A stretch of 61,945 nt of DNA, taken from Nostoc sp. NOS(2021). Lineage in GTDB: Bacteria; Cyanobacteriota; Cyanobacteriia; Cyanobacteriales; Nostocaceae. Within the stretch, counting starts at the first letter, position 1, and each line of letters begins with the position of its first letter. The stretch covers positions 1 to 61,945 of the forward strand of contig NZ_JABXKM010000243.1 of NCBI RefSeq assembly GCF_017115025.1, given 5' to 3'. The translations under genes and the position numbers were made by a program. This document shows, in pieces, positions 26,797-35,045 of this stretch. The notes beneath the pieces were generated by a model. It did not search any database and was not told where the DNA came from. It saw nothing but the letters and a program-made list of their open reading frames with translations.

Positions 26797-27519
26797 ATGT
26801 TAAACTACAATCCGCTGCATTGCTTGCCATCTTCCGAAGAACTACCCGACTCCAATGATACCGCTGTGGATAATGAAGTCCAAAATTTAATTCCCGGCTT
26901 GCTGAAAACCACACTGGCTTTGGTTTGGTGCGATCGTTGGGATTGGTTCTTTGGTGTTGACATGGGTATTTATTATGACCCAGACAAACCAGCCATTGTC
27001 CCTGATGCATTTCTCAGCTTAGGAGTTAAACGCTTTATTGATGAAGACTTACGCCTAAGTTATGTGCTGTGGGAAGAAAATAAGCTGCCAATTTTAGCAC
27101 TAGAAGTTGTTTCCCAAATATATCGGGAAGAATATAGCACCAAGAAAGAATTTTATGCCAAAGAATTAGGAATTTTGTACTACGTTGTATACAGTCCCCT
27201 GCGGCGTAAAAAGACACCTTTGGAGGTGTATCGCCTAGTTGAAGGGGAATATATTTTAATGTCAGGAAATCCCGTTTGGCTACCAGAAATTGGTTTAGGA
27301 ATTGGGCGAGAACGAGGAATTTATCAAGGTATAGTGCGGGAGTGGCTGTACTGGTATGAGGAAGAAGGGCAAAAATTGCTGACACCAGAAGAACGCATCA
27401 GGGAAGCGGAAGAACGCACAGCTTTTGAAGAACAGCGACGTGTGGAAGCAGAACAACAAGTGAAAATGTTAGTGGAAAGGTTGAAGGGGCTTGGTGTTGA
27501 TCCAGAAACTTTGTCATAG
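26797..27519 (+). CDS. Uma2 family (DUF820) endonuclease-like protein
   Basis: About 240 residues from the ATG at 26797 (MLNYNPLHCLPSSEELPDSND, the usual Uma2 opening); the in-frame start at 26722 lies in repeat DNA. The PD-(D/E)XK-like core is visible: VPDAFLSLGV (Asp), LPILALEVVSQ (Glu) and the following Lys in STKKEFYAKEL. A charged coiled coil (RIREAEERTAFEEQRRVEAE) ends the protein. These genes are expanded in cyanobacteria; their role is unproven, perhaps in mobile-element or DNA processing. Confidence 0.85.
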   Translation: MLNYNPLHCLPSSEELPDSNDTAVDNEVQNLIPGLLKTTLALVWCDRWDWFFGVDMGIYYDPDKPAIVPDAFLSLGVKRFIDEDLRLSYVLWEENKLPILALEVVSQIYREEYSTKKEFYAKELGILYYVVYSPLRRKKTPLEVYRLVEGEYILMSGNPVWLPEIGLGIGRERGIYQGIVREWLYWYEEEGQKLLTPEERIREAEERTAFEEQRRVEAEQQVKMLVERLKGLGVDPETLS

Positions 27520-27669
27520 ATTCACCAAATTTTGTAATTTTCGCTGCTTTAATGTTAATTAGCTTCCTGGCTAGGGAATTATATCTATAAAGTAACTCAT
27601 CGCTTGACGGTACAAATCGTCAAGGCTGGTTGCTCAATAAATATATTTACCAAAACCTGCATCAAAAAT

Positions 27670-28365
27670 ATGGAAGTTAAATTAGGATTTGGAGCAGTAC
27701 CAAAACCTCAGTATGTCTTTGTCAGCAAAGAATCGGATCACTGCTGGTATATGCTATCCGACGATACAAGACAAATCCCAATTTATGAGAGAGCCTTGAC
27801 TGGGGTGATAACAGGGATAGAAGTTAATAAAAAAGTGGAAACTTCACATGGAGAAGCAGAAAAAATTGATTTGCATATTTTAGCAGACAAACCTTATGTT
27901 ATCCGCTCAGGAAGTGAATCTTACTTTTCTAAAAGTTTGTTGCTTTCACTTGATGCCTTGACTTCTGAACAATTGCATCATCCACTTACGATCGCAGTCA
28001 GTGCTGGAGAGAGAACAATTGTGTTTTGTGCAATTTATAATCCAGTCACTTATCGTTCTATAGGTGTTAGTTGGAATGGACACAGGGAAATTGACTGGCA
28101 AGCTTTAGGACAAAAAGTAAGTTTAAAAATTAATTGTATTCAAAATTTACATCAAGATGAAATCCAAATATCTGCTAATACAACGGCATCAGAAATTCAT
28201 GCAGTTTTGATAGCTCAAAGTGACACATATTTAGCCCAATTAAATTGGACTCCAGATCAGGGAAGGGAGTATTTACAGCAAAAATATGGCAAGCGATCGC
28301 GTCTACAACTCACTGATACAGAAATTCTGGACTTTATTGATTACCTGAAGCTACAACTAACCTAA
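27670..28365 (+). CDS. Hypothetical cyanobacterial protein
   Basis: About 231 residues from the ATG at 27670; a TTG at 27604 would add 22 residues. I do not recognise a family. It opens VKLGFGAVPKPQYVFVSKES, is rich in beta-type segments up to about residue 190, and ends with an acidic-then-hydrophobic helix ILDFIDYLKLQL. No signal peptide or membrane segment. It is followed by small antitoxin-type genes on the opposite strand. Confidence 0.6.
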   Translation: MEVKLGFGAVPKPQYVFVSKESDHCWYMLSDDTRQIPIYERALTGVITGIEVNKKVETSHGEAEKIDLHILADKPYVIRSGSESYFSKSLLLSLDALTSEQLHHPLTIAVSAGERTIVFCAIYNPVTYRSIGVSWNGHREIDWQALGQKVSLKINCIQNLHQDEIQISANTTASEIHAVLIAQSDTYLAQLNWTPDQGREYLQQKYGKRSRLQLTDTEILDFIDYLKLQLT

Positions 28366-28397
28366 AACTGCCCAACTTAGCTGCTGTTGTATTAGTT

Positions 28398-28574
28398 TTA
28401 GATAATTGCGTAAGTGTAGCCCGTCGTAGACTTTATTGTTACAGGTGACTTGGCTATTCGCAATTGTGCTTTAGCAAAAAATTCTTCTGACAAGGGTGGA
28501 ATATCTGAGGTGTCGATGTCTTCGTCACTCATTGCATCGACTCTAACCCAATCTGTTCTTGAGGTATTGTTCAT
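28398..28574 (-). pseudogene. Truncated BrnA-like antitoxin gene
   Basis: A frame of 58 codons from the ATG at 28574: it reads MNNTSRTDWVRVDAMSDEDI, then DTSDIPPLSEEFFAKAQLRI. This is the standard N-terminus of BrnA-type antitoxins, which continue with a ribbon-helix-helix domain. Here the second half is replaced by a copy of the dispersed repeat (TCTACGACGGGCTAC) and ends at once. The DNA-binding/dimer part is therefore missing. No BrnT toxin gene is adjacent. Confidence 0.6.
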
Positions 28575-28630
28575 AGCGTTTTCGTTCGTGAGACAGTGCC
28601 TTTCTTAATGAGATGATACGCCCTTAGCAA

Positions 28631-28900
28631 CTAGAACTGAGACAATAGGTTGTCGTAATCTCCATGAGTGCCAATCCAGTACCACACAATACCAATCTCG
28701 TTTCGCACACCAACAGCACGATAATTTTTGCTAACACGGGCAGAGTATATAGGCTCTCTAGGATGCACTTGCTTGAAACGAAGGCTAGGATGCCAGGGAT
28801 CTTGCTTAAATAGATGATAAGCTTCGCGTGCCTGTTGCTGAACCTGCTGAGGAAGACTAGCAAATAAGTCGCGAAACTGAGCCGTTGTTCTGGATTTCAC
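28631..28900 (-). CDS. Type II toxin of the RelE/ParE superfamily
   Basis: An 89-residue basic protein: FASLPQQVQQQAREAYHLFK, then DPWHPSLRFKQVHP and YSARVSKNYRAVGVRN. These match the HigB/RelE-like toxin group with the conserved Arg in YRAVGV. The start overlaps the antitoxin stop by four bases. Expected role: ribosome-dependent mRNA cleavage or gyrase inhibition; the class is not settled by sequence. Confidence 0.85.
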   Translation of the reverse strand: MKSRTTAQFRDLFASLPQQVQQQAREAYHLFKQDPWHPSLRFKQVHPREPIYSARVSKNYRAVGVRNEIGIVWYWIGTHGDYDNLLSQF

Positions 28901-29115
28901 AAGGTTTCTGGATCTAGCTCTTGGGTTTTGCCTGCTTGGTCTTCAGCTAAGGCTGCTGTTGCAAGTTCAGCTAATACATCAGGAGACTTTGCAAATATTT
29001 TGTCCCAATGGGCTTCGTCTTCCAGTTCTTCCAGAATGAGCGCAGCAATTGCATCTTGCTCAGTTTCGGGAAGCTGTTTCACTCGTGCGATCGCTTGTTC
29101 AAGTAGCTTCGTCAT
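28897..29115 (-). CDS. Antitoxin partner of the RelE/ParE-type toxin
   Basis: A 72-residue acidic protein, MTKLLEQAIARVKQLPETEQ, then DAIAALILEELEDEAHWDKIF. This is the usual cyanobacterial antitoxin upstream of such a toxin, with which it overlaps by four bases. The C-terminal half (LAELATAALAEDQAGKTQEL) would wrap the toxin. The gene order antitoxin then toxin supports a working pair. Confidence 0.85.
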   Translation of the reverse strand: MTKLLEQAIARVKQLPETEQDAIAALILEELEDEAHWDKIFAKSPDVLAELATAALAEDQAGKTQELDPETL

Positions 29116-29148
29116 AGCTGTTATACTGCTGTCAAAAATACCTGCTAA

Positions 29149-29364
29149 TTATTCTAAGCTTTCAGGGGAAATTAAAGCTGCGTACTGTAATGAAAAGGAT
29201 GCTAAATCAAGCTGATCTTGTTCAGTCCAGGTATCACTTTGGTCGGTGATAGACAAGTTTTGCTCGACTAGCTCATTTAGAATCAGGGTTGCCAAGCGTA
29301 GCCGCTCAGTTAGTGACATCGTGCGGACAACTTTATTATATATTTCTTGAGCAGTATTGGACAT
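29149..29364 (-). CDS. Small antitoxin-like protein, orphan
   Basis: A 71-residue protein, MSNTAQEIYNKVVRTMSLTE then RLRLATLILNELVEQNLS. It is like the small helical antitoxins that pair with PIN-domain toxins in cyanobacteria. The next gene downstream is another antitoxin, 33 bases away, not a PIN toxin, so its own toxin is missing here. Confidence 0.65.
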   Translation of the reverse strand: MSNTAQEIYNKVVRTMSLTERLRLATLILNELVEQNLSITDQSDTWTEQDQLDLASFSLQYAALISPESLE

Positions 29365-29573
29365 AGTAAACTCTCCAGTCCCTTATGGTAATAGCAATTA
29401 AGTTAAGTGATCGCCTGTTTGCTGCTATGAGGTGTTAGCTTGTTATCAATGCGATCACATAAGTAAGTAGTTGCTAAAGATACATATATTATTGGATATC
29501 CTAACTTCAACTGAAGTTAAGGTAATGAGCGACCATACTGCAAACAAAAAGATACTAACTTAACAATGAGGCA

Positions 29574-30629
29574 TTAAGCTACAGATACATCTTGTGACAA
29601 CTCCTCTAACTTCTCCCGCCTTAATGTATCTAATGTTTTGTTAGTGGGTTCATGAACTGTCCACTCATAGATATTAATAGAAGACCATCCAGTAAGCTTC
29701 TGACCCCAATCATTGTATTTCATTTTTTGCTCTTGATATTTGACATAGGCATGGTCGATAATTTCTGCACTGTCTGAATCATAATATCGAATATAGAGAC
29801 GATCACCTACAGAAACAAGCCCCCAATTAAGAAGATCATTCATGCGAGGTAATACTTGCCTCGGTTGCATTTCTGTAATAGATGTAGCTGCGATACTACT
29901 TATTGTCGGTTCTGCAATTTCAACGTAATATTTCTCTAGTGCTGGAGGTGGTATTATCTGCTCAACCTTGAAGAAGTACTGTTGGTCATACTGCATTGGG
30001 GAAATTATTATGCATCGAACATCAATATTATTTTTAGCCAACCAAGCACAGGCTGATAAAGTTTGTCCGTCAAATGAAGCTGCAATTAGAAGAATTCGCT
30101 GATCTCGGTTGAGTGTCCCTTGAGCCTGATTATCTTGTAAAAATTTAGCTAGGATGCGAGTTGCAAGTTCGGAAGCTGTTAGACCACTTGATAATGCTTG
30201 CTGAAACTTAGGCTCATCTCGATGGCGCTCAATGTATGGTGCAAACAATTGTCGAACAATATCTTGCTGTGTCTTGATTAAAGCATAATTAGCCGCGTAT
30301 CGAATTGCTTGAAACTCAAAAGGCTCTTTACGTTGTGCAATATCATCTCTATCGCGTTTTAACTCAATTAGAACGATATTTCCTTTCTTATCAAGTGCAA
30401 CTAAGTCAGCGCGACCTGATAGCCTGTTACGTACTTGCTGACCGATAATGAGCAGGGTTTCTTCACCTTCAGGAAATAAAATCTCTACATTTGTGCGAAC
30501 AAATTCCTCTAAGTCAGCTTCAGTAAGCCCAACCTCTTTCATCGTTCGCTCGTTTACTTCATTGCATGTAACAACTGTTCTGCCTGTTCCTTGTAGAATC
30601 TTGACAGGAAAGATGTTTGTATTGGACAT
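29574..30629 (-). CDS. PD-(D/E)XK (NucS/DUF91-like) nuclease with C-terminal RAMA domain
   Basis: About 351 residues from the ATG at 30629 (MSNTNIFPVKILQG); the ORF opens 15 codons earlier in lower-quality sequence. The nuclease core shows GRADLVALDKKGNIVLIELK with Asp and the E-x-K motif, preceded by the helix LEEFVRTNVEILFPEGEE. The C-terminal 70 residues match a RAMA-type fold (MNDLLNWGLVSVGDRLYI, WGQKLTGWSSINIYEWTVH), a module found in restriction-modification proteins and thought to sense modified DNA. So a modification-linked nuclease is likely. It is flanked by antitoxin genes on both sides. Confidence 0.7.
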   Translation of the reverse strand: MSNTNIFPVKILQGTGRTVVTCNEVNERTMKEVGLTEADLEEFVRTNVEILFPEGEETLLIIGQQVRNRLSGRADLVALDKKGNIVLIELKRDRDDIAQRKEPFEFQAIRYAANYALIKTQQDIVRQLFAPYIERHRDEPKFQQALSSGLTASELATRILAKFLQDNQAQGTLNRDQRILLIAASFDGQTLSACAWLAKNNIDVRCIIISPMQYDQQYFFKVEQIIPPPALEKYYVEIAEPTISSIAATSITEMQPRQVLPRMNDLLNWGLVSVGDRLYIRYYDSDSAEIIDHAYVKYQEQKMKYNDWGQKLTGWSSINIYEWTVHEPTNKTLDTLRREKLEELSQDVSVA

Positions 30630-30896
30630 TTTGGGTACTCTACTGATGTGTATAAAGTGATTGAAGAGAATCACGACTCAATTTCAGGATACCCACCAAT
30701 ACTCTCAAAGTATCGCTTTACAGCTAACCGCAGGATAAATCGATTAAAAATTCACAAACGTTAACATTACGGTTGTAATAATTCGTAATAGACTTTAACA
30801 AAGAACTGATTTGATATTTAATATTTAGCTTACGTTGTGCAGTCTTGCATTGTATTGCAATGACACACCATACAAACAACTTTATTTGATGGGACG

Positions 30897-31139
30897 ATGA
30901 CCAAAGAAAATATTACGTTTCAGATAGATAGCGATCGCAAAGCTGCACTTGATGCGATCGCAGCCGGAATGAATCGCGATCGCAGCTACGTACTTAATGA
31001 GGCGGTAGCCGCTTATCTAGAGATGTATCAGTGGCAAATCGAGGAGATTCAAAAGGGAATTTCTGAAGCGGATTCTGAAGACTTTGCTAGTTATGAAGAA
31101 GTAAAAGCGATTTTTGCAAGACTTACCAATACATATTAA
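30897..31139 (+). CDS. CopG-type ribbon-helix-helix antitoxin, orphan
   Basis: An 80-residue protein, ENITFQIDSDRKAALDAIAA, then RDRSYVLNEAVAAYLEMYQ: a beta strand and two helices of a ribbon-helix-helix DNA-binding fold. Such antitoxins are usually followed by a RelE/ParE toxin with a short overlap. Here only a 65-codon frame of no recognisable type follows (31140-31337), overlapped by the DUF29 gene on the other strand, so the toxin is absent. Confidence 0.8.
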   Translation: MTKENITFQIDSDRKAALDAIAAGMNRDRSYVLNEAVAAYLEMYQWQIEEIQKGISEADSEDFASYEEVKAIFARLTNTY

Positions 31140-31185
31140 GTGGCTGCGTTGTGCGCTTCATACCACACAGCCACAATTACAATTA

Positions 31186-31635
31186 TCAAATATCGCTTGT
31201 TTCCGGGAGCCAGTCTTCATCCAACACTAATTCTAAAGAATATGGGCACTCTTCTGGAAACACGGAAATTAACATCTCTGTTTGCTTGGCTGCTTGGGGA
31301 CGCGCCCTTTGATAACTTTCCTGAAGTTGCTCTGTAGGATAGCTTTTAAGACTAGGACTATCTTCTATGGCTAACTCAATTTGGGTGCGAGAATCGGTGA
31401 TCGAATCCAGCCAACTATCTGAGCGACGCTGGGGTTGATATTGCCACTTGAGCAAATGCAACAGCAAGCGAATTAGTTGACTGGCAATAGCCCGCCGTTC
31501 ACTTTTGCCCAAGCCTTCAACCTGTTCAATCAGATATTCTACATCAACTTCTTGCCAGCGATGCGATCGCAATAGTTGAGTTGTCTGCTCAATCCACAAA
31601 TTAAAATCTGCTGTATAAGTTGCGCTCATAGCCAT
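31186..31635 (-). CDS. DUF29 domain protein
   Basis: A 149-residue helical protein with the full DUF29 pattern: YTADFNLWIEQTTQLLRSHR, then LIEQVEGLGKSERRAIASQL and HLLKWQYQP. The family is common in cyanobacteria with unknown function. Its start overlaps the stop of the DUF433 gene by 10 bases, so the two are co-transcribed. Confidence 0.88.
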   Translation of the reverse strand: MAMSATYTADFNLWIEQTTQLLRSHRWQEVDVEYLIEQVEGLGKSERRAIASQLIRLLLHLLKWQYQPQRRSDSWLDSITDSRTQIELAIEDSPSLKSYPTEQLQESYQRARPQAAKQTEMLISVFPEECPYSLELVLDEDWLPETSDI

Positions 31636-31832
31636 TCTCGATCAGCCGCATAACTTAGGCAAGCCAAAATATCCTCTTGTGTCAAATAAGGAAAGTCATC
31701 AAGCAGTTCCTCGTAGGTCATGCCAGAGGCAAGATAAGATAAAACATCGTATACAGTAATTCGCATTCCTCGAATACAAGGCTTACCACCTCGTTTTCCT
31801 GGTTCGATTGTAATAATGTTTTGATACTGCAC
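31626..31832 (-). CDS. DUF433 domain protein (VapB45-like antitoxin)
   Basis: A 68-residue DUF433 protein: ITIEPGKRGGKPCIRGMRIT is the family signature, followed by a helix-turn-helix-like TYEELLDDFPYLTQEDILAC. DUF433 proteins often act as antitoxins for PIN or Mut7-C toxins. Here the next gene is DUF29, a less usual partner. The pair overlaps by 10 bases. Confidence 0.85.
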   Translation of the reverse strand: MQYQNIITIEPGKRGGKPCIRGMRITVYDVLSYLASGMTYEELLDDFPYLTQEDILACLSYAADREWL

Positions 31833-31845
31833 AGCTATTCAAACC

Positions 31846-32124
31846 TCAAAAATCTTCATCATCAACAAAAAATTCGGCATCGTCTTCTAATCGAGAATTA
31901 CCCCGCCCAGAACCAGCAACTCCCCACAGAGGTTGCAGCAGTGCCATACCAATTAACCCTATACCGGCACTAAAAGCCATCACTAAACCCATTGGTATCT
32001 GAATCGATTGGAATGTTAAGAATTTTAACGATACGGGTGTGGCATTTTGGACTGAAATAATTGCGATCGCAATTACCCAAACTGCTACAACTAGAGATGT
32101 CAAAAAAGGAGCCAGAGTTTTCAT
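31846..32124 (-). CDS. LapA/DUF1049 family small membrane protein
   Basis: A 92-residue membrane protein with two hydrophobic segments (about 5-27 and 45-70) around the family motif SVQNATPVSLKFL, and an acidic tail (LEDDAEFFVDDEDF). In E. coli the related LapA helps assemble the LPS complex; the role in cyanobacteria is unknown. It starts 145 bases below the phosphohexomutase stop on the same strand, so read-through transcription is possible. Confidence 0.85.
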   Translation of the reverse strand: MKTLAPFLTSLVVAVWVIAIAIISVQNATPVSLKFLTFQSIQIPMGLVMAFSAGIGLIGMALLQPLWGVAGSGRGNSRLEDDAEFFVDDEDF

Positions 32125-32138
32125 ACTTTGATTGAAGT

Positions 32139-32266
32139 GAGAAGTTAGGAGTTAGAAGTTAAAAGTTATATTTTGCTCGAAATTAGAAATCAGGAGTTAA
32201 GAATTGTTAATTTACAACTCTTAACTCCTAATTCATAACTCTTAACTCTTAATTCCTAACTCTGAC
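32139..32266. repeat. Inverted array of AACTCTTAACTCC-type repeats
   Basis: Repeats of AGGAGTTAGAAGTTAA on one side and TTAACTCCTAATTC on the other form a large imperfect inverted repeat between the phosphohexomutase and LapA-like genes. It could fold as a hairpin in RNA. Confidence 0.6.
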
Positions 32267-32269
32267 AGA

Positions 32270-33694
32270 TTAAACTGCTACTGCCTCTAGTTTAGCAATG
32301 GCACTCTCTAACTCTTGGGCGATTTGGGTGAGTTTTTCGGGAGTGTTGGTTTCTAGGTAGACGCGCACTAGTGGTTCTGTACCGGAAGGACGCAGTAAAA
32401 TCCAGCTACCTTCTTCTAAATAGAGCTTAATACCGTCTTTACGCCCCACTTCCTTGACTTTAATTCCAGCTACTTCTGTAGGTGGATTTTTAGTAAAGGA
32501 GTCGATGACGGCGGTTTTGTGCGCCTCTGTGAGGTGCAAGTCTAGGCGGTTGTTGTAAAGTGGGCCATCGGCTTCAGCGATCGCTTCTTTGACAAGTTGA
32601 CTCAAAGGTTTGCCTTCATAAGCGATCGCTTCTGCCACCAGCATATCGGCTAATACCCCGTCTTTTTCGGGAATATGCCCGATAATACTCAAACCGCCTG
32701 ATTCCTCTCCACCAATTAACACGGCAGTTTCGCGCATTTTTTCGCCAATGTATTTAAAACCTACTGGTGTCTCGTAAATTTGCAGCCCATTTTTAGCAGC
32801 AAAATTATCCAGCAGGTGGGTTGTAGCCACAGTGCGGACTATGGCACCAGTTTTACCTTTATTTTTGATTAAATGACGTGCTAGAACTAGCAGCACAGTA
32901 TTAGGAGTGAGGACAGTTCCTTGTTCATCAACGATACCAAAGCGATCGCTATCTCCATCCGTCGCCAAGCCCAAATCTGCTTGATCGCGGAGTACTGCTT
33001 CCACTAACTCAACTAATTGTTCTCCTTTTGGTTCTGGCATTCCACCCCCAAATAACACATCCCTCCAATCGTGGAAACTTTCTAACTGAACGCCACTATG
33101 TTGCAAAACTTCATCTAAATAGCCGCGAGAGGTAGAATAAAGCGCATCGTACTTTACCTTTAAATTAGCGCTTCTGATCTTTTCTACATCAAGTAGAGTG
33201 TAGATAAATTGCAGGTAATCAGGTTTCGGATCGAAAATTGAAATTGAACCTGATGGATTGCTCCCAGGCAACTCATCCGATGCACTTTCTATATTTGCCA
33301 CAATAGTATCAGTAATCTCTGGAGTGGCAGGCCCAGCATAATCGGGTATATATTTAATTCCACAGTAGGGTGCTGGATTATGGCTAGCAGTAAACATCAA
33401 CGCCCCAGCGGAATTTAGGTGACGGGCGTTGTAGGCAATTACTGGTGTGGGGCAATCCCGATCAGTAATTTTGACAGTCCAACCCAAGTCTGCTAGGACT
33501 TGGGCCGCTGTTTGGGCAAACTGGTCAGCTAAAAAGCGAGTATCGTAGGCAATAAGTACTGGTCTATCTTTTGTGTAGGCTGTTTCTAAATAAGTGGCGA
33601 TCGCCCTTGTTACTTTCCGCACATTGGGGAAAGTAAAGTCATCGGCAATAATCCCTCGCCATCCATCGGTACCAAATTTTATCTTGCTGGACAT
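32270..33694 (-). CDS. Phosphoglucomutase/phosphomannomutase family protein
   Basis: A 474-residue alpha-D-phosphohexomutase from the ATG at 33694 (MSSKIKFGTDGWRGIIADDF). The four-domain family is complete: active-site serine loop TASHNPAPYCGIKY (Ser about residue 103), metal loop DGDSDRFGI, sugar loop GEESGGL, and phosphate loop RPSGTEPLVRVY. It interconverts hexose 1- and 6-phosphates in the cytosol (glucose, mannose or glucosamine class; this cannot be settled from motifs). An upstream in-frame start at 33760 adds 22 residues without homologous look. Confidence 0.9.
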   Translation of the reverse strand: MSSKIKFGTDGWRGIIADDFTFPNVRKVTRAIATYLETAYTKDRPVLIAYDTRFLADQFAQTAAQVLADLGWTVKITDRDCPTPVIAYNARHLNSAGALMFTASHNPAPYCGIKYIPDYAGPATPEITDTIVANIESASDELPGSNPSGSISIFDPKPDYLQFIYTLLDVEKIRSANLKVKYDALYSTSRGYLDEVLQHSGVQLESFHDWRDVLFGGGMPEPKGEQLVELVEAVLRDQADLGLATDGDSDRFGIVDEQGTVLTPNTVLLVLARHLIKNKGKTGAIVRTVATTHLLDNFAAKNGLQIYETPVGFKYIGEKMRETAVLIGGEESGGLSIIGHIPEKDGVLADMLVAEAIAYEGKPLSQLVKEAIAEADGPLYNNRLDLHLTEAHKTAVIDSFTKNPPTEVAGIKVKEVGRKDGIKLYLEEGSWILLRPSGTEPLVRVYLETNTPEKLTQIAQELESAIAKLEAVAV

Positions 33695-33839
33695 TTTTGC
33701 CACTTGCTCCCGTACATTATCAGTACTATAAAGCTTCCCGCAAAGCGAGTGTAGCAGCAAGTATCCTCGGAAGTTCTTTTCTAAGGAAGCTTTAGCTTAA
33801 ACTTCTCCCCACCGTATTTTCTCTCACTGTTTCTGAGCA

Positions 33840-34694
33840 ATGTCAACCCCCGATCGACCTTTTGCCAGTTATCACCTTTGGTCTCTAGTTGCCCCAGCGA
33901 CTGGGCAAGAACGCTGGCATTGCCAGATGAGACGGGGGTTTATCAAAGCGCGGCAACACGAACCACAAGTCAAAATGCTTTTAGCGCAAGCCACCGCACC
34001 CCAGCGGATTGGCATACTCGCTCAAAAAGGCGTTTATGAGTTTCATCATCATAGGCATCTGTTGAAGCAAGCAGATGGTGTAGAAAGAGTTGCACAGCTA
34101 CTTAAATTAGGCAACTCAAGTGAGCAAGTCCAGCAACGCGTGCTGCAAATTTTGAAAAGATATCACGATGCGCCGTTGCTTTTGGATAAAGATATTATCC
34201 AATTAACTCCGGGTGATGAAGGCTTTCCTAAACCGATTGTAATAGAACAAGAAGACTATTGCTTTCGCTTATATGCGGCTATGGACTGCGTTTTCATTGA
34301 ATCTGATCGCACTTTACATATTTTAGATTTCAAAACTGGTAAGTCGGCTTTTGACCGACGACAGGCATTAGTTTATTTGCTAGCTGCTCGTTATCTTTAC
34401 CCTGGACGAAAAGCTGTTGCATCATTTTATAATTTAGAAATATCTAAAAAGTCTGAGTTAATTAGCATCAATAATAGTGATTTAGAATCCTTAAAATTTG
34501 AGTTAGCTAATGTTGCCCACAAGCACCAGCACGATTTGCAAAAATATCAGCAAGAAACTAGTAATTTCAGTAAAATTTTCCCTCCCAATCCTGGCTCTCA
34601 CTGCCGCTTTTGCCCATTTAACTCCATCTGTGAGTTTGCCGATTTTAAGCAGCATCAATCATATCCATTGCCCAGCTTAAGAGTTAATAGCTAA
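33840..34694 (+). CDS. PD-(D/E)XK nuclease family protein (RecB/Cas4-like)
   Basis: A 284-residue protein. The core shows YAAMDCVFIE and TLHILDFKTGKSAFDRRQAL (Asp and the D-x-K motif), then the C-terminal cysteine cluster SHCRFCPFNSICEFAD, a probable iron-sulfur site as in Cas4 and AddB. Only three of the usual four Cys are in this cluster; a partner Cys could be upstream. Expected activity is DNA exonuclease. No CRISPR genes are nearby, so it is not part of an adaptation module here. Confidence 0.85.
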   Translation: MSTPDRPFASYHLWSLVAPATGQERWHCQMRRGFIKARQHEPQVKMLLAQATAPQRIGILAQKGVYEFHHHRHLLKQADGVERVAQLLKLGNSSEQVQQRVLQILKRYHDAPLLLDKDIIQLTPGDEGFPKPIVIEQEDYCFRLYAAMDCVFIESDRTLHILDFKTGKSAFDRRQALVYLLAARYLYPGRKAVASFYNLEISKKSELISINNSDLESLKFELANVAHKHQHDLQKYQQETSNFSKIFPPNPGSHCRFCPFNSICEFADFKQHQSYPLPSLRVNS

Positions 34695-34840
34695 TTGGTT
34701 TACCTGTTTGTCTTGGTTCAATTTTCAAAACAATCTAATAAATACTCGTATTTGTACTGACCTGATTCTCTTCTCCTATCAGACAACCTAGATGTTAAGA
34801 TACACCGATTTTTATCTTTGGTTGTAAGGAGTTAAGACTA

Positions 34841-34900
34841 GTGCGATTAACCACAAATAAATCTTTATTTAGATTAGTAGGAATTTGGACGTTTCTTTTA
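34841..34900 (+). other. Severed 5' end of the secreted-protein gene
   Basis: GTG at 34841 has a strong ribosome site (AAGGAG, 9 bases upstream) and encodes MRLTTNKSLFRLVGIWTFLL before a TAG created by an inserted element. Joining 34900 directly to 35004 continues in frame into LLIFKGILPQPVYA, completing a normal signal peptide for the gene body at 35046-35588. Confidence 0.75.
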
Positions 34901-35003
34901 TAGCAACGGACAAGGAGGTTAGGACATTAACTGATGATAAAACCTATATACAAACAGACTTTCAACCCAGTCCCCAGTCCCCAGTCCCCAGTCCCTTGCT
35001 ATA
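34899..35003. mobile_element. MITE-like element inside a signal-peptide coding region
   Basis: 105 bp with inverted ends TATAGCAA / TTGCTATA and a heptamer array (CCCAGTC, four copies) at 34966-34995. If one TA is the duplicated target, removing 34901-35003 restores the host reading frame exactly. No coding capacity of its own. Confidence 0.75.
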
Positions 35004-35045
35004 CTTCTAATATTTAAGGGGATTTTACCTCAACCTGTTTATGCA

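Noticed and set aside
31140..31337. 65-codon frame after the CopG antitoxin, considered as its toxin
   Set aside because: Starts directly at the stop codon with GTG, lacks RelE/ParE motifs and is antisense to the DUF29 gene.
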